This document shows positions 34,497 to 47,529 of a DNA stretch of 64,000 bases, piece after piece. The stretch comes from Torreya grandis (lineage: Eukaryota; Streptophyta; Pinopsida; Cupressales; Taxaceae). The notes under the pieces are model-generated. The model had not been told where the DNA came from. It saw only the letters and a list, made by a program, of their open reading frames with translations, and ran no database searches. Numbering within the stretch: the stretch's first letter is position 1; every line of letters begins with the position of its first letter. Position numbers and translations under genes: made by a program. The DNA lies in assembly GCA_037957365.1 (NCBI GenBank), contig JARHVA010008351.1:441853-505852 (forward strand), read 5' to 3'.

Positions 34497-35794
34497 AATT
34501 TGAAGGCTTATAGTCCCACAGATTTTAGAAACTCAAATGGTGAGAAAAATCCTTACACCGCTTATTCTTTGAATGCCCTTTGGATTTTCTTGACAATTTT
34601 AATTTCAGACCAAATTTTAAATTCAATTTATCTTTATTTATCAATTCACTTTCCTTCATCTACAAAAACATATTTTTACCACCCCTCTTGGCCAATAAGA
34701 TTAAGGATCTACAATGGAAGGTAAAAAGACCTTCTTTGTTCTACATGGAAGGCTCAAAGCAACATCAATTTTAAAATGAAAAGGAGGCATATCCAATTCT
34801 ATAAAGATTTTTATTAATATTAATATTTTAAATTTTTGATTATTTCTTCACTCAATTATAACCATACCTTGTTGTCATAGGAAACTATGCTCAAATCCAT
34901 GTTAAACATGTCTTTCTCTATACTTTTTTTGTAACTCTCTTAACCTTACTTTCTTTTGCAAGAATATTTTTTCAATATTAATGATCAACCTTTGTGAAAT
35001 TTTGCATTCACATTTTCACATCCATTGGATGGTTAGTCCATAAAATAATTTGGGTAAATACCATCACAACACATGAACTAACAATGTCTTGACTCATCCT
35101 TATTTTAGCTAAAACAATAGTGTATTTGAACTCATGTAGTTGTGAATGAATCATGATAATCTATCCACTAGAATTTGATATATTGATAATGGGAAAAAAT
35201 TTCACAATGTCACACCACAAAAACAACATAATAAAACACAAAAAATTCTAACACAATTATGGTAATTTGTTAGGAAACCTTTTATGGAAAAAAGGATAAC
35301 CTTCTCCGATACCAATATAATCTATAAACCACATTTATATGCACCACTCTAAGTTTCACTAACATGGACCCTTTCAATTCAAGTGGTTGGCCTCAAGGTC
35401 TATGCCATAAAAGAACACCCAAATGTTATTTTAATATGTATTCCAACTCTTATGACTATTATCTACAACATAAAAAATAATATTTAACCCTTCACATAAA
35501 ATCTCCACATGATATATCCATTGCATGTATTCCTTCACACTCTAAACATGCTACTACTCAATATATGACTAAAATTGAAATGTTTGCATAAAGGTCCAAT
35601 ACCAAGGTTAAGTTATTTAAACTTTATGAAAAATTATTGAGCTATGTTAAATTTTTGTTGTATTATCTTAGTTGTAAGGAATGTAAACTTTAAATTAAAG
35701 GAAAAAATACATCAATAACAAAGAGAGATAACATAATATATACCTTGGAGAAACTCAATGTGAAAAAAATATAATAAGAGTGAGGCCATGCTTC
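34497..35794. other. AT-rich stretch between the direct repeats, no recognised gene
   Basis: Short open frames at 34500-34724 and 34580-34774 (plus) overlap in different frames and resemble nothing. A minus-strand TTGGTATCGGAGAAGG at about 35300-35317 is close to an initiator-Met primer site. However, it is not adjacent to either copy of the direct repeat. Confidence 0.4.
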
Positions 35795-36505
35795 CTTATC
35801 TCTATTAAGTTATATAGTTTATAAGTTTTTTGCCTTCATAATATTATAAGGGAATCAACCTCATAGATCCCATACTCATACTGATCTCTACAATTTTTGG
35901 TAGAATACTTGCCTCTCAAGCAAGAAAAACTATTAAACTCAGCTATCTCAGCTATGTAGTCTTTAACTACTAAAATTAGCTATCTCAATAATGTAGTTTC
36001 TAACTTTTGAACTTAGTTATCTCAATTTTGTATTTCTCCTTCTTGTATGGATCTCTTGATTTGATCTATTATTTAATTTATTGCCTTGCCAAGACATGTA
36101 TCTATACCCTATCACCCTTAGATCTTTCCAAAGCTCTTAACTAAACTACAAAAGAGAAGTAAAAATGTTTTTAGTTACTCAAATTTAGATGATGTTGGAG
36201 TGTTATAGTTGGATTATGAGTGTTATAGCTACCTCCCAAGTGTTACTTGTAAAAATTCCTCTAACTTCCCATGGCCATACATTTTGCATATGAACTTGAA
36301 ATCACACGCAATTTTTTTAAACTTGCATAATTTCTTGAGAAGAACTCAAATATGTACTTTAAATGGTACCTTTTATGCCAACCATATAGTTTCTATCTTG
36401 TTCAACATAAACCAATATTTTTCCAAAACTCAACATGTTATAAATTACCCTTGTTTAATAATTGATTCTCTTGTTGATTGAATTAGAAGATATACATGAT
36501 ACATT
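35795..36505. repeat. Diverged direct repeat, right copy (possible LTR)
   Basis: It is the partner of 33545-34225. It ends at 'gatatacatgata' where the left copy has 'gatatacatgatc'. The plus-strand frame at 36209-36481 lies inside and is not conserved as a frame in the left copy. Confidence 0.6.
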
Positions 36506-37977
36506 TTTTAATAAAATTTGGCATGGTTATGTCCAAATTTATTTAATAAGGCAAGGCCATGGGTTGGGAAGATAAATGCTCCAACCTTCATTGAAGAGTG
36601 AGCAGTGCTTAGGATTTTGAGCATCATTGAATCATAACTTCATTACTCATGTAGTTAATCATGAACCTTAAGGTAAAATTGGGAGCCATAGATTGGGACC
36701 ATGGATTAATTCCTAGGTCATTTAGGGTGTTGAACCTTAACCACATTGCTATAATTTAATGAATCGACTTATATAAATGGACTTATAAATTCAAAATGAT
36801 CACTTCTAGGTATCATAGATGCCATAATAAATAACTTTAATAGTTTATATGTGTATGATAAATGTTCATGACCCATAATAGGATCCAATTAGTGCCAATA
36901 TGATATAGAATGACATGCATATATATCTCATTTTCTCTCAAATCTAAAAAATCTTAAAACCCATAACTCATGTTCTTGAAAAATGTGTGCATATACACAA
37001 CATATGCCCTCAAATCTATCTCAAAGAAAAAATATATGTCCCATACTCTAAACCAATTGATAAATTGAACCAATATGAACTTTTTAAACCATGTAATCTA
37101 TGTCAAATTTTTAACCAAATTGATAATTTAAACCAATATTAATTATATGAATCATGTAATATTTAACAATTTTTATTTATGGAGGCTTTAGTCTCTATGA
37201 AAAAACAAGTAATTTTCCCCCCTTTTGAGGTGAAATATATAAAATATAAATTAACCATCTCAAAATAAAAGAGTTAACCATATCATGCCATGTAAAAATA
37301 TTTAATCATGTAAAAACATATGTTAAATGGGGAGAATATGTCATCATATTAAAGAATAGATAATAAAAGAATATATGAAACATGTAGTGCAAGGCATACA
37401 AGTGTCATGTCAAGATATATAATAAATTAATCACAAAATAGTAATTATCACTAATATAAGTATTAAATAATGAACTATGTAGGGAGGCGCATGATATGAA
37501 TCATGGCAATGCAAATGAGAAAAAATAATTGATATGGATCATGACACCACAAACTTAGAAACTCAATAAACTCAAAAAACAATCTTAGATTTATGCACTC
37601 ATAAACATATAATGTCATGATCATGACATACATAATAGACAAGAAATAATTAACCTATATGAGAACAAAACATAAAAAATGAAGCACATAAAAAATTGAA
37701 TGATTCTACACTATCAATCTATGTCAAAGTCATAGTATAATAAAGTAACATATCCATGAAATGTAACACTATAAACAATATAAACATGATCAAGACATGT
37801 GTAAGGATTCAAGGTAGCTCAAAATTATAAGTACAAAAGTCATAGAGAGATATATAACCTATATTAATGTAAACTATGGAATGAGATGCCCCCAGTTTTA
37901 GCCTCGCCCCTAGGTATATGAATGTACATCATCAATATGTGCATCCATGTATCATGTGTAACCTGTATGCCTTATTC

Positions 37978-37980
<3 letters not shown>
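36506..37980. other. Gene-poor AT-rich stretch
   Basis: I see no coding motif, long frame or repeat here. The only compositional landmark is a short GC-richer patch 'gatgcccccagttttagcc' at about 37888-37906. Confidence 0.4.

Positions 37981-38032
<52 letters not shown>
37981..38032. repeat. (AT)n microsatellite, about 52 bp
   Basis: An uninterrupted AT dinucleotide run. The apparent Tyr/Ile-repeat frame over it is not a gene. Confidence 0.95.
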
Positions 38033-38034
<2 letters not shown>

Positions 38035-38226
38035 TGAGATACATATGCACATGAAAAATGATATGTACAATACCAAACATGTAATAAATAACATTAATGA
38101 ATAATGTAATTAGAAAACATGTCATTCTTAGTTATTAATTTTTTATTTTTTGGAATATGTAGATTTTTTGTATTTTTTAGATATTTTGAAAAAAATGTGT
38201 AAATGGTAACCTATTATCTAGTCAAT

Positions 38227-38306
38227 GGGATGGTCATGTGTAGGTATTGTATCAAACATGGGGATGGTCATGTGTAGGTCTTGTATCAAACATGGGAATG
38301 GTCACC
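38227..38306. repeat. Minisatellite, 34-bp unit, 2.3 copies
   Basis: 'gggatggtcatgtgtaggt', then a/c, then 'ttgtatcaaacatg' occurs at 38227-38260 and 38261-38294 with one difference. A third partial copy follows from 38295. Confidence 0.9.
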
Positions 38307-38629
38307 TATTTTGAATGAATACTATCATGTGTATTTGTATTTTAATCTAAAAATTGATCTCATGATATAATGTAACCATCATAATCATGACTCATATGAT
38401 TATGTGTATGATGATTAACTCTTGGTAGAATAATATCATGTGGAATTTACTATATAATAGGATAAACATGTGCTTATGTTCGGGGTGTAACACCTTTTTA
38501 TTGTAATACTAGCTTAAGGCATGGGGTAAATACTAGTTGTTGTGAGTCTTGAATGATTTTCTAACGTAATAAGCATTGAAACATTGGCCATATAGTAAAT
38601 TCAACCACTTTCCTTTAAATTTTGTGTAA

Positions 38630-38740
38630 AATTAACCTTAGTAGGTTGTATAATTGATTGTGTAGAATGATCCTCAATAGGTGTAGTAACCAATTATGTA
38701 TAATTATCCTAAGGAGGTGTGTCAACTAATTACAATGGTG
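38630..38740. repeat. Minisatellite, 36-bp unit, about 3 diverged copies
   Basis: Units carry 'taggttgtataattgatt', 'taggtgtagtaaccaatt' and 'gaggtgtgtcaactaatt', starting at 38642, 38678 and 38714. Confidence 0.7.
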
Positions 38741-38899
38741 ATTTGGGGTAGAGAAGAAAATTACTCTAGTTGAATAGGATACTTGTATGAATTACTTATA
38801 ACTATGATCATTTTATTTCTATGTATGTACTTGACACATCTATGTAGTGGAAATGGTACTGCACAAATCTTGTGTATCTAAGGGAATACTAAAAACATG

Positions 38900-39300
38900 T
38901 TGAATATCCTTGTACTTGATAAGACTAGGAATAACGTATAAAAAATATTTGGGCCTATCTTAAGAGGTATCTTAATACATCTTATGGGTTATATTTCATT
39001 AATTCAAATCCTTTGACTATATATGTTGTATCCATCAAATATTCACGTGTGTATCCAAAAGTATGAATAAGTGTCATTGTACAAAGGTCTTCACTTGAAC
39101 CATTATATACCATGAAACTATGTATGGGATCTGAATCAATGTATTTTCATACAAATAATGAATTGAAAATGGATTCATCTTCCACAATATCACTATCATC
39201 AAATTTACTTTTAGTTTATTGTATTGATGTGCCTGTAATTTTTCCAATAATATTATCCAATGGATGATCATATGTTAGAATTATGCATCATATGCACCTT
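38900..39300 (-). pseudogene. Possible protease-RT spacer of the second minus-strand gypsy element
   Basis: Minus-strand pieces around 39074-39271 are open for 65 residues. In neighbouring registers they read DDSDIVEDESIFNSL and HSFMVYNGSSEDLCTMTLIH, an acidic stretch without a named domain. They lie downstream of the gag at 39.8-41.05 kb on the same strand, where the pol spacer of a Tat/Ogre element would be. The assignment rests on position only. Confidence 0.25.
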
Positions 39301-39799
39301 AGTAATATCCTTAGTTTATAGTTCCACACGATTTGTAAGGGGATTAGAAAATATTTGCAAATTTGAATTCCCATTTTGTTATAATCTTGAAACATTCATA
39401 GGTTTGTTAAGCTAAATAATGTTGTCATCAATGTGATCTTATGTCTTATGCCTTAACTTGAAGCATATGTTTTTAGAATATTCAACACATTGATGATAAT
39501 TAAAATACACATTATTATCAAATCATCTATGTGTAGGTATACTTAGATCAATCTCTTGTGGGGAGGGATATTTATAAGGTTGCACTCTATTAACTTTTAT
39601 AATAGTATATGTGGAGATTGAAGTTATCATGAAAACTACCTACCTTATGGAGTGGATAGTGAAAATTACTTAGTAGGTTGTGATATTACATTACTAATTT
39701 TTTTGTCTTCATTCTTAGTTTGATTTGATTTAACCTTGTATCTTAGTTTTATTTGAAAAAAATTTAGTTGTTGTATGTGTAACATTAGGTGCATACTCG

Positions 39800-41052
39800 A
39801 TCTTATTCAAAGTTATAAGTTGAATTTGTACATCTCTAATTATATGGCATTACTCATCAAATGATTTGAATTTATTGAAAATAATAGACTCATAGATAAG
39901 GGAGATGAAATATTTATTTCATTTATATTTTAAATCATTTTTGGTTAGAAAGCATGGTCTTAAACCAAAACATATAATCCCTAATTGGTTCATTGGGTCC
40001 TTGCTCAAGTTTTTAATTTTTATCATAAGATAATTTCTTGTTGATATTGATTGGAAATGTGCTACAAATTAATATTCCAAATGATTTAATGCCTTTACTA
40101 ATTGTAATATGAGATTATATAACCATCATAATGCACAACCCTTAAGAATTTATAAAAATAACTTGGTTAATAATGTGTAATTGGAGGCATAATTTAAACA
40201 TGTTATGTGAAAGGATATTAGGTGTTTATCTGGATCACTTTTACCATCATGAAATGTAATCTTAGGAGATATAAAATTTATATGTAAGGGATAGGTTGCA
40301 ATATTTGAGAATATTTAAGTATGAATAAATGCATGAGAATTTGTTTAATAGCTTTATTTATAATCATCCTACTCTAATTATAATATCTTAGCATGTAGAT
40401 ATATAACAATCCGGTTGAAAGGTCATGTAGTAGGTGAGGATGATGATGACATATGTGTAACTATATCATAGGATGTATATATGTTGGATGTTAGAGATAG
40501 GTATAGTAGTATGAGGGAAACCTTTTGTTTCCCCCATACCTTGGGTAGACATCACATGTATAACCAAAGGTTTATACATAGGAATATTATTGAATTAGTA
40601 CCTCTAAAATTTATATTGGTAACAATGAAGGGTTCATGTTGGTTTTCATCAGATATGTCAACCTTAGATTTTTTTGTAATTTTAGCCTATAGGATTATTT
40701 TTAAAACCTTATCCAATTCTTGAATATTTTGATGAATTTGATTTTTAAAATTAGATAATGCTTTAACTTGTTCAGTATCTAACCCATTAATGTCATTAGG
40801 ATGGATTTTATCTTGCTATTCATGATTATATTAATTACATGTTATGAAGTGGGTATTTTAACATAATCTTATATTTGTATATATTGATTAATAATTTATA
40901 CATCAAAATAAGAAGAAGAAAAATTAACATTCATTGCATTTATTTTAGCCATTTTATATGGAACCAAAGGAATATGACCATACTTAATATTTTCATCACT
41001 AAATAAAACACTTTGCCTTAGAGGGATGATGGATCTAATCTTATTAAATGGC
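39800..41052 (-). pseudogene. Second Tat/Ogre-like gag, heavily decayed
   Basis: The minus strand can be read in pieces from MPFNKIRSIIPL (about 41050) through a low-complexity N-terminal part to a Retrotrans_gag domain at about 39960-40330. Visible there are PKITFHDGKSDPDKHLISF, LLTKLFLxILKGCALWWLYN, LEYxFVAHFQS, LEQGPNEPIRDYMFWFKTML and FKSFDExCH. These match the gag pattern P.F.G..DP..HL..F, then G.A..W...L, F...F and KQG..E...DY..RF. It is a different copy from the gag at 1872-2768, with an intact-looking domain order but several stops and frameshifts. Its LTR would lie to the right, in unrecognised AT-rich DNA. Confidence 0.65.
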
Positions 41053-42966
41053 ATCAAATGAACTCATGAAAAATATGCAGAATGCTAGGCCTAAGGTGAA
41101 CAAAAATTGATTACCTTAATGTTTGGAAAACATAGAAATAAAAGTTGAAATACTAAGAAAAAAATTGAAAACCCTAAAAATAAGGATGAAGCCCTAAATA
41201 AAGACTTGGGGTTTGACAAGCATAGTGTATAAAAAGGTTCACTAATATGTTTTACCTTATTTTTTAATTATGTGTTTGATAAGATATAAATTTTAAGTAA
41301 TTTAGATTATATGAAATATAACAATAAACATGAATTTAAATATAAAAGCCACAATATTATTTTAACGATTGTACTTACTATAAATAGTTAAGATCTAAAG
41401 GAAAAATATACTTAATATTTTTTATTTTACGTAGGTCTAAGACTGAATGTAGATGTTAGAAAGGGTAGGAAATTAGATCAAGAGTCACTAGGATTAAGAA
41501 CTAATTCTTTAGATGCACCTAGATATATTTGTTAGATTTTGGATGGTATCAACTAATGTTAGCATCTAAAACATGACAAATTCATCTGATTAAATTTTTA
41601 TTCAATGTTTCCATACAAGTCATTCTGCTTGATTTTAAACCATCTCTATGTGCAATCTCCATGAATTATTTATACACGTAATTCTAGAAACATGTCTTCT
41701 TCTCTATGAAACCTTAGTTTTAGCTTTGACACTATGTTTTACCCTAAAAAATAGAAAGAATGGTAGGTTGATCTAACCCCAAACACTCCTCAATGAATGA
41801 ATGAACAAAAACTATGCAACTAATACTTAGAATATATAATTCATGACAAATTTAGTTCTCTTTGTTAGGTGTATATGTGAAATAGTGCCCCTTTAATGAA
41901 TCCAACACACGATCTAGATTTTAACACTTTAAAAATGACAAATTTGCTTTGGATTTTGAGTTGTTTCAAACTTGGCTAGAAAATTTTCCTTGTGATTGAT
42001 AGATGAATTGAAAAGAATAGGGCAATCCATTTGAAAGTGCATATGTGTATAGTAGCATTATTTGAAAATGTTAGATAAAGAATAGGGCTAGAGATATTAT
42101 GTATTTATATTGGAATATTTGGATACTTTATCATGACATTGACATGTGAAACATATGATTTGACCCATAAAAATAATTTGAATTTGAAAAGTAACCATTA
42201 TTTGGTGTAAATGTGTCAGGTTTGGATGAATCTAGAATTTTATAAGTTTGATGTATTTATCCAGAATGTAGGAATACTAATCTAATGATACAGATATTTT
42301 TTGAATATCATTTTGAACAAGATAGACACAAACTAAGATTTTTTTGTAGGTGATCGATATATAAAGTAGAGAAGATTTGACCCATGAAAAGTATGTAGAT
42401 GTTTGAAAATTGTGATTAAGATATATATGTGTATATACAAATTATATAAGGTAGAGATAATTCAAAAATGATATCACCAAATATTTAATATTACATTTTA
42501 ATTTCCATAAATACATAAAATATAAATATAAATTTAAATAAACCATGATTCTATAAAATAAATTTAAACTTCAAATTATTAAAATAAAGGAAAAAAAGTA
42601 GAAAACATATTGTGTTGTTAATTAGCTTTAAAAAATTTGTAAGGTAAACATTTTAAACTAAAAATAAATTAAAATTAAGGAAAATGTTGAGAAAAAAAAT
42701 ACAAACGTGAAAACTAAAGTATACTTGGGTATGGGTAGAATATATGCATGAAGATTATTTAATGTGGTGGAGATAGATGTAAGTACAAAATTGACATTTT
42801 TCTTCAATATTTTTCTTCAAGATGTATACTTATAATTTTTTTAATGTACTTGTAAAAAGGGGCACAAAGTGGCAAGTCCCTATAGGGTAGTTTGCATAAT
42901 ACTTTGCTTATTTTATGTATTATAGTTATTCAAAGTTTAAAAAATGATTTTGAATAAAAAGTATGA

Positions 42967-43175
42967 AATAATTCTATATTCAATGTAATACTTCATTATT
43001 TACAAAAAATTAGAAGAGCAATGCCACTATAGGGGTTGAAATTGCACATTAAATATTTGCATTTCTAAACTTGATTTGCATAAACAATATGGCATAATTC
43101 TATATTCAATGTTTTAATGTAAACACAGGGTTTAAAATTGCATATTAAATATGTGTGTTTCCAAACTTGATAATA
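42967..43175. repeat. Diverged tandem duplication of about 110/85 bp
   Basis: 'ataattctatattcaatgt', then 'aaattgca.attaaatat.tg' and 'aaacttgat' occurs at about 42967-43076 and 43092-43175. Confidence 0.7.
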
Positions 43176-46100
43176 ATGTGCTAAATTAGTATTAGACCAA
43201 TTAGTTCTAGTTTATGAGACTTGTTAATTTCTCTATCAATGAAATTTACATTACTATTTCCTATATAAAATAAGCAATCATTTAAATTTTTTAATTCTAT
43301 GTATTGAAGCTTCAACTTGTGGGAAGATTCCAACTTATTTCTTCCTTCTAGCAAGCAGAGAAATGTATTGCTTTCGTAATTATCATCTCTCCTACATGGA
43401 AGTCATGCATGAATTATGTAAGCAAATGTTTTTTGATTAAAAAGCTCCTCCAACCTATGGCCATTATAAGTGACATTTCCCTTCACCTATGGATATGAAG
43501 GCTTCTACTTGGTGCATTACATCCATAATTTTGTGTTTAGATGATAGATCCACTAAAGACAACATGCCTTTTTGATATAATTGGTCTGATGTTATATGGA
43601 ATCTCTTATAGTCTACAAAATAACTTATGAGATTATCAAAACACTACATGAGCTATGCTACTAACCAATGTTCTTTCTATTTTTAGTAAAATTATGAAAC
43701 ATACATCTTAGAACTTATTCTACCTTGGGATAAGACCTGATCATTGATTGCCATTGATATGTGCCTTCTGACTAAAGTTTTTTCAATATTAACTCTACTT
43801 CACTACCCTCCAAAAACTCCTGCCATGCATAAAAATCACTATCAGTATCAAATAACAAGGGTGGATGTTCTCTAATATTACATGCATTAAATTAGCCTTG
43901 TGTCTTTATCCATTTATAATAATGAATATTTACCTGATGTTGAATGATGTTCAACAATGCTTGGTGAATATCTTTCTCCATGCCCTTTGCATCACCACAT
44001 ACATAACTCAAGAATATCAAATAAATTTATTTTAAGTTTAAACATGAGAATTTTAGAATATGCCCATGTTATGCTACTAGCATTGGCTATGGAAATGTGA
44101 AAAATATCATGCCACTAGTGATACCCCTAATTTTAGTTGCTAAATCCATTATTATCCCCAGCTATTCATTCAGCTAAGTTGTTATTTTACTTGAAATATG
44201 AGTTACCTAGGATCAATCTAATAAAACCTCAGTCAAACTAAATACAAATTTTATTTATTTTTCATAAAGAAGGAATTTATATAAATGTTCATACATGACC
44301 AACATACGTTAATGGAATTGTAAGAGTACAACTAGATTAGAATAAATGAGTAGATCTCAACACAAATCTAATGAGCTATAAAACAAGAATGTGGATCTTT
44401 TAATTTACTCACCTCTTTTAGGATTTTGTGTTGAACAAATTATTTTTGGGCATCTTCTCTGGAAAAGGATACATCCAGTCTAGATAATATGCCTTATTCA
44501 ATAAATTGATTAAGCTCCTCTTCATAGATAAAGTCTTGTATGTTTAGATGTAATCATAATCAATTTACCTTTCTTGTTGAGAAGGTTAGTTGCAATATTG
44601 TTAATGAATTAGTATCAGCTTTATCAATGTGTATATAAGTTGATAATGAGTTTGTTACCATTTTCATGTTTCTATATCTAAAGTTGATGATAGATGTCCC
44701 AAACTCCAATCCTGACCTTTGTAGAGTAGTTCTTTCCTGGAGGAAACCTCTAAATAGTGTAATGATTGTGTAAGGTCATATCATGATAATTACAGTCATA
44801 TGATCTAAAGGAAGCTTGAAATTTGACTTCCTAATAAAAATTGGTTCCCAACTAAAATTCCTTGTAGTTTTAGTTCATGGGTGGAATTATGTTAGACAAA
44901 CAACAAATGTGATCATTAGACTTAATTTAAACCTTATTTGGTACAAGCATTTTGAAGACTATTCATTAGTAGTGGAAAATTTAGACTTTGTGTGATATTA
45001 TATTATTACCTTCATCCATGTTGAGCATATACCCTAGTGTTTACATCCTATACGGCTAGGGCCATAGACTAGAGCACATGTAACATGGACTCTATTTAGT
45101 GTAAAGTTGTAAAAACACAAAATAGAAACCTCATGTAAGTATGTAGGATTATAATTAAAGAATAAATTAAATTTTCAAGTTATAATCATTATCTTGAGGA
45201 TGACAAGATGGAATAGAATCATGGTTATAAATGCAGAGTAATGGCACTAAAAAATACTCCTATTGTAACCTTCAATGGTGGAAACTCGGCAAGAACTTCA
45301 ATAAGACTCGTTTGGCAAGATAAGATCCATTGTGAATACTCATCCTCATAATGGGAATAAGATGAAATTTTATGGACTAATAGATGAAATTATTACTGAA
45401 TGTATTGACATTAAGAGCAGGAATTTAGAATTCAATTTGTAAATTTTTCTTTGTTTTAAAATGAAATAACTCCCAAAACCTAGCCATAACACCTAGTGAA
45501 CCTGTAAATTATGACAACCTTGCAAGCAAAAACATTAACCTTAAAAGGAAACATACCTTTCCTTCTTAGGAAGATAGGTATTTTAACCATTATGCTTCTT
45601 TGGAATCAAATGCATATGTTGCTAGTGTTAAAATAGACCCAATGGAAACCAAGTCCATGTTATGTTTTTTTTTCATTTGACAAGTGATGAATCTCTGGTG
45701 TTACCAGATTATCACTAAACATTCACATTCAAGCTAAATTACAAGAGAAGATTATAGATAACATTTGAAATCAACATCGACACTGTAGATGCATAATGTT
45801 GTTTGCAAAATGCAAGGGTTTTTGAAGGGGGTAGGGAGAGAACTACATCTAGGTAAAGCCATATATCTATCATTTAATAAGGTTCCTCTAATTTCAAAAT
45901 CCATATATTTACTATAGTATTTAAAGGGAAAATGTGTACAAAGTAATAGGAACTAAAAGTACTCCAATATTTTTCCATGACAATTTTAGTATTTATCAAA
46001 GGACGGTGTGTATTAACCAACATTGTATATTATATTAGTTTTTAATTTACGTTAATGAGAAGTTGAAAAAAAATAAAAGTTAACAATTTTAAAAGTATAT

Positions 46101-46302
46101 CTATGCTCATGTTAAGCCTAATCCAACAAATTAAAATTCAAGATGAGTGCATGAGCGGTTTGATAAAGGTGTGCAAAGTTATTTCCGTAAGGCAACTATG
46201 GATTTGCAAGCAAAAAATATCTACATTGCTACTAATACTTATAATTTATAAATTATTGTGAGATAAATATATAATAGGAATATTTTGCATAATAATCATA
46301 CC

Positions 46303-46492
46303 TATAAGGGTTAGAACATCATGAATATATCCACCATTCATTTCAGTACCATATGATTCCTCCACCATTGTATCCTTATCATGCATAACAAGGCGATATT
46401 GTGGAAAAATAGCCATGTATGGAGTATTGTAGACTAGTTTATCATCCTCACCTTCAAGTAAACTATTCAATTATGTCCATAATATCTCTCTC
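46303..46492 (-). other. Exon-like segment, hypothetical
   Basis: On the minus strand, a pyrimidine tract ending 'ttattcctcag' precedes 46492 and 'gtatgatt' follows 46303. The 190 bp between would be a spliced exon. Most of it is open (GEDDKLVYNTPYMAIFPQYR, EESYGTEMNGGYIHDV), but the frame has a stop near the 5' end. It is not recognised; it could be a relic exon or chance. Confidence 0.2.
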
Positions 46493-47529
46493 CTGAGGAA
46501 TAAAATGAAGAAATTTTTAAATTTAAGATAGGCCTACCTTAAATTCTCATGGCCTCCTAAGGTAACTTTCAGCAACAATGTGTTTATTGATTGGTTCTAA
46601 TATATAAATTTTGAGAAAAGTTGATGTAATTTAGGCATGTTAACTTCCTAGTCCATAAGGAGTCCATTGGCATGTTGTATCAAGCACAAAATATACCTCT
46701 AAGTTACAAACAAAGTTTTTATAATCTAGAAATAGGTACCACATTATATAAAATAAATACTAATATTAATTTAGATTATTAGTTTATACATGAAAATATT
46801 ATTAGTTTTACTTTGGATTTATATTACTATACTTAATTGTGATTTTTTAGAATGATTACTAGATAATATGTCATGATGAGGCTTATATCATGTGATAAGA
46901 TGTCTATCGTCCATTAGGCACCAACCACATTCACCTCATATATTACATTAAATTAAGAAAACTACAAACCAATACAAAAAAATAAATCCAGTTTAAAGTG
47001 CATGACTTGAATGCATTGATCACTGTGTTAAAATATGTGACCAAAATTGGAATTAAAAATAGTGCAAAAGATGTGTTAAAAATCTACGCATATGGTTAAG
47101 TAAGGAAAAGCTTAAAAGAAATTTACTATTTGCAAATTGTATGCATGCAAATAAATTGAAAGCATTAATTTCAATCATAGAGGAATAATGATGTAATATA
47201 TATTATTTTTTATATTTACATATTTATGGTCTTTGAAAAATAATATGCAGCATATCAATATTGGTGTAACTACTAGAGCTAAAAATGCTTAATCATCATG
47301 AAAAACAAAAATAGTTTAGATGTCTAATGACTTTGATGATATAACTAGATTAATAATGTCTAAAAAGTGTCACTATTGTGTCTTCAAAATATGGATGTGT
47401 CCTGAAGTCAAGAAGAAGCAAAGAAATAAAGACATATCAGTAAAATGCATAAATAGTTATTTAAAGCAAAGAAACATTTATGCAATACAAAACTGTAACC
47501 AACTCACTTATTTATAATCATGAAATGCA

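Larger units (their letters stand above)
41053..47300. other. 6.2 kb AT-rich stretch without a recognised gene
   Basis: I read both strands and found no transposon domain or known host protein. It contains a short tandem duplication (42967-43175) and one exon-like segment at 46303-46492 on the minus strand. The part next to 41.05 kb may be the leader and LTR of the second gag-bearing element, but no LTR partner is in view. Confidence 0.4.

Noticed and set aside
35300..35317. Initiator-Met primer-binding site on the minus strand (TTGGTATCGGAG)
   Set aside because: It is not adjacent to an LTR border I can define, so it was kept only as a weak note.
37922..38104. 60-aa plus-strand frame with Tyr/Ile repeats
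   Set aside because: It is the translation of an AT microsatellite.
47266..47285. Helitron 3' end candidate (CTAG with flanking A, minus strand)
   Set aside because: No hairpin lies next to it, so it is not enough to set the element border.
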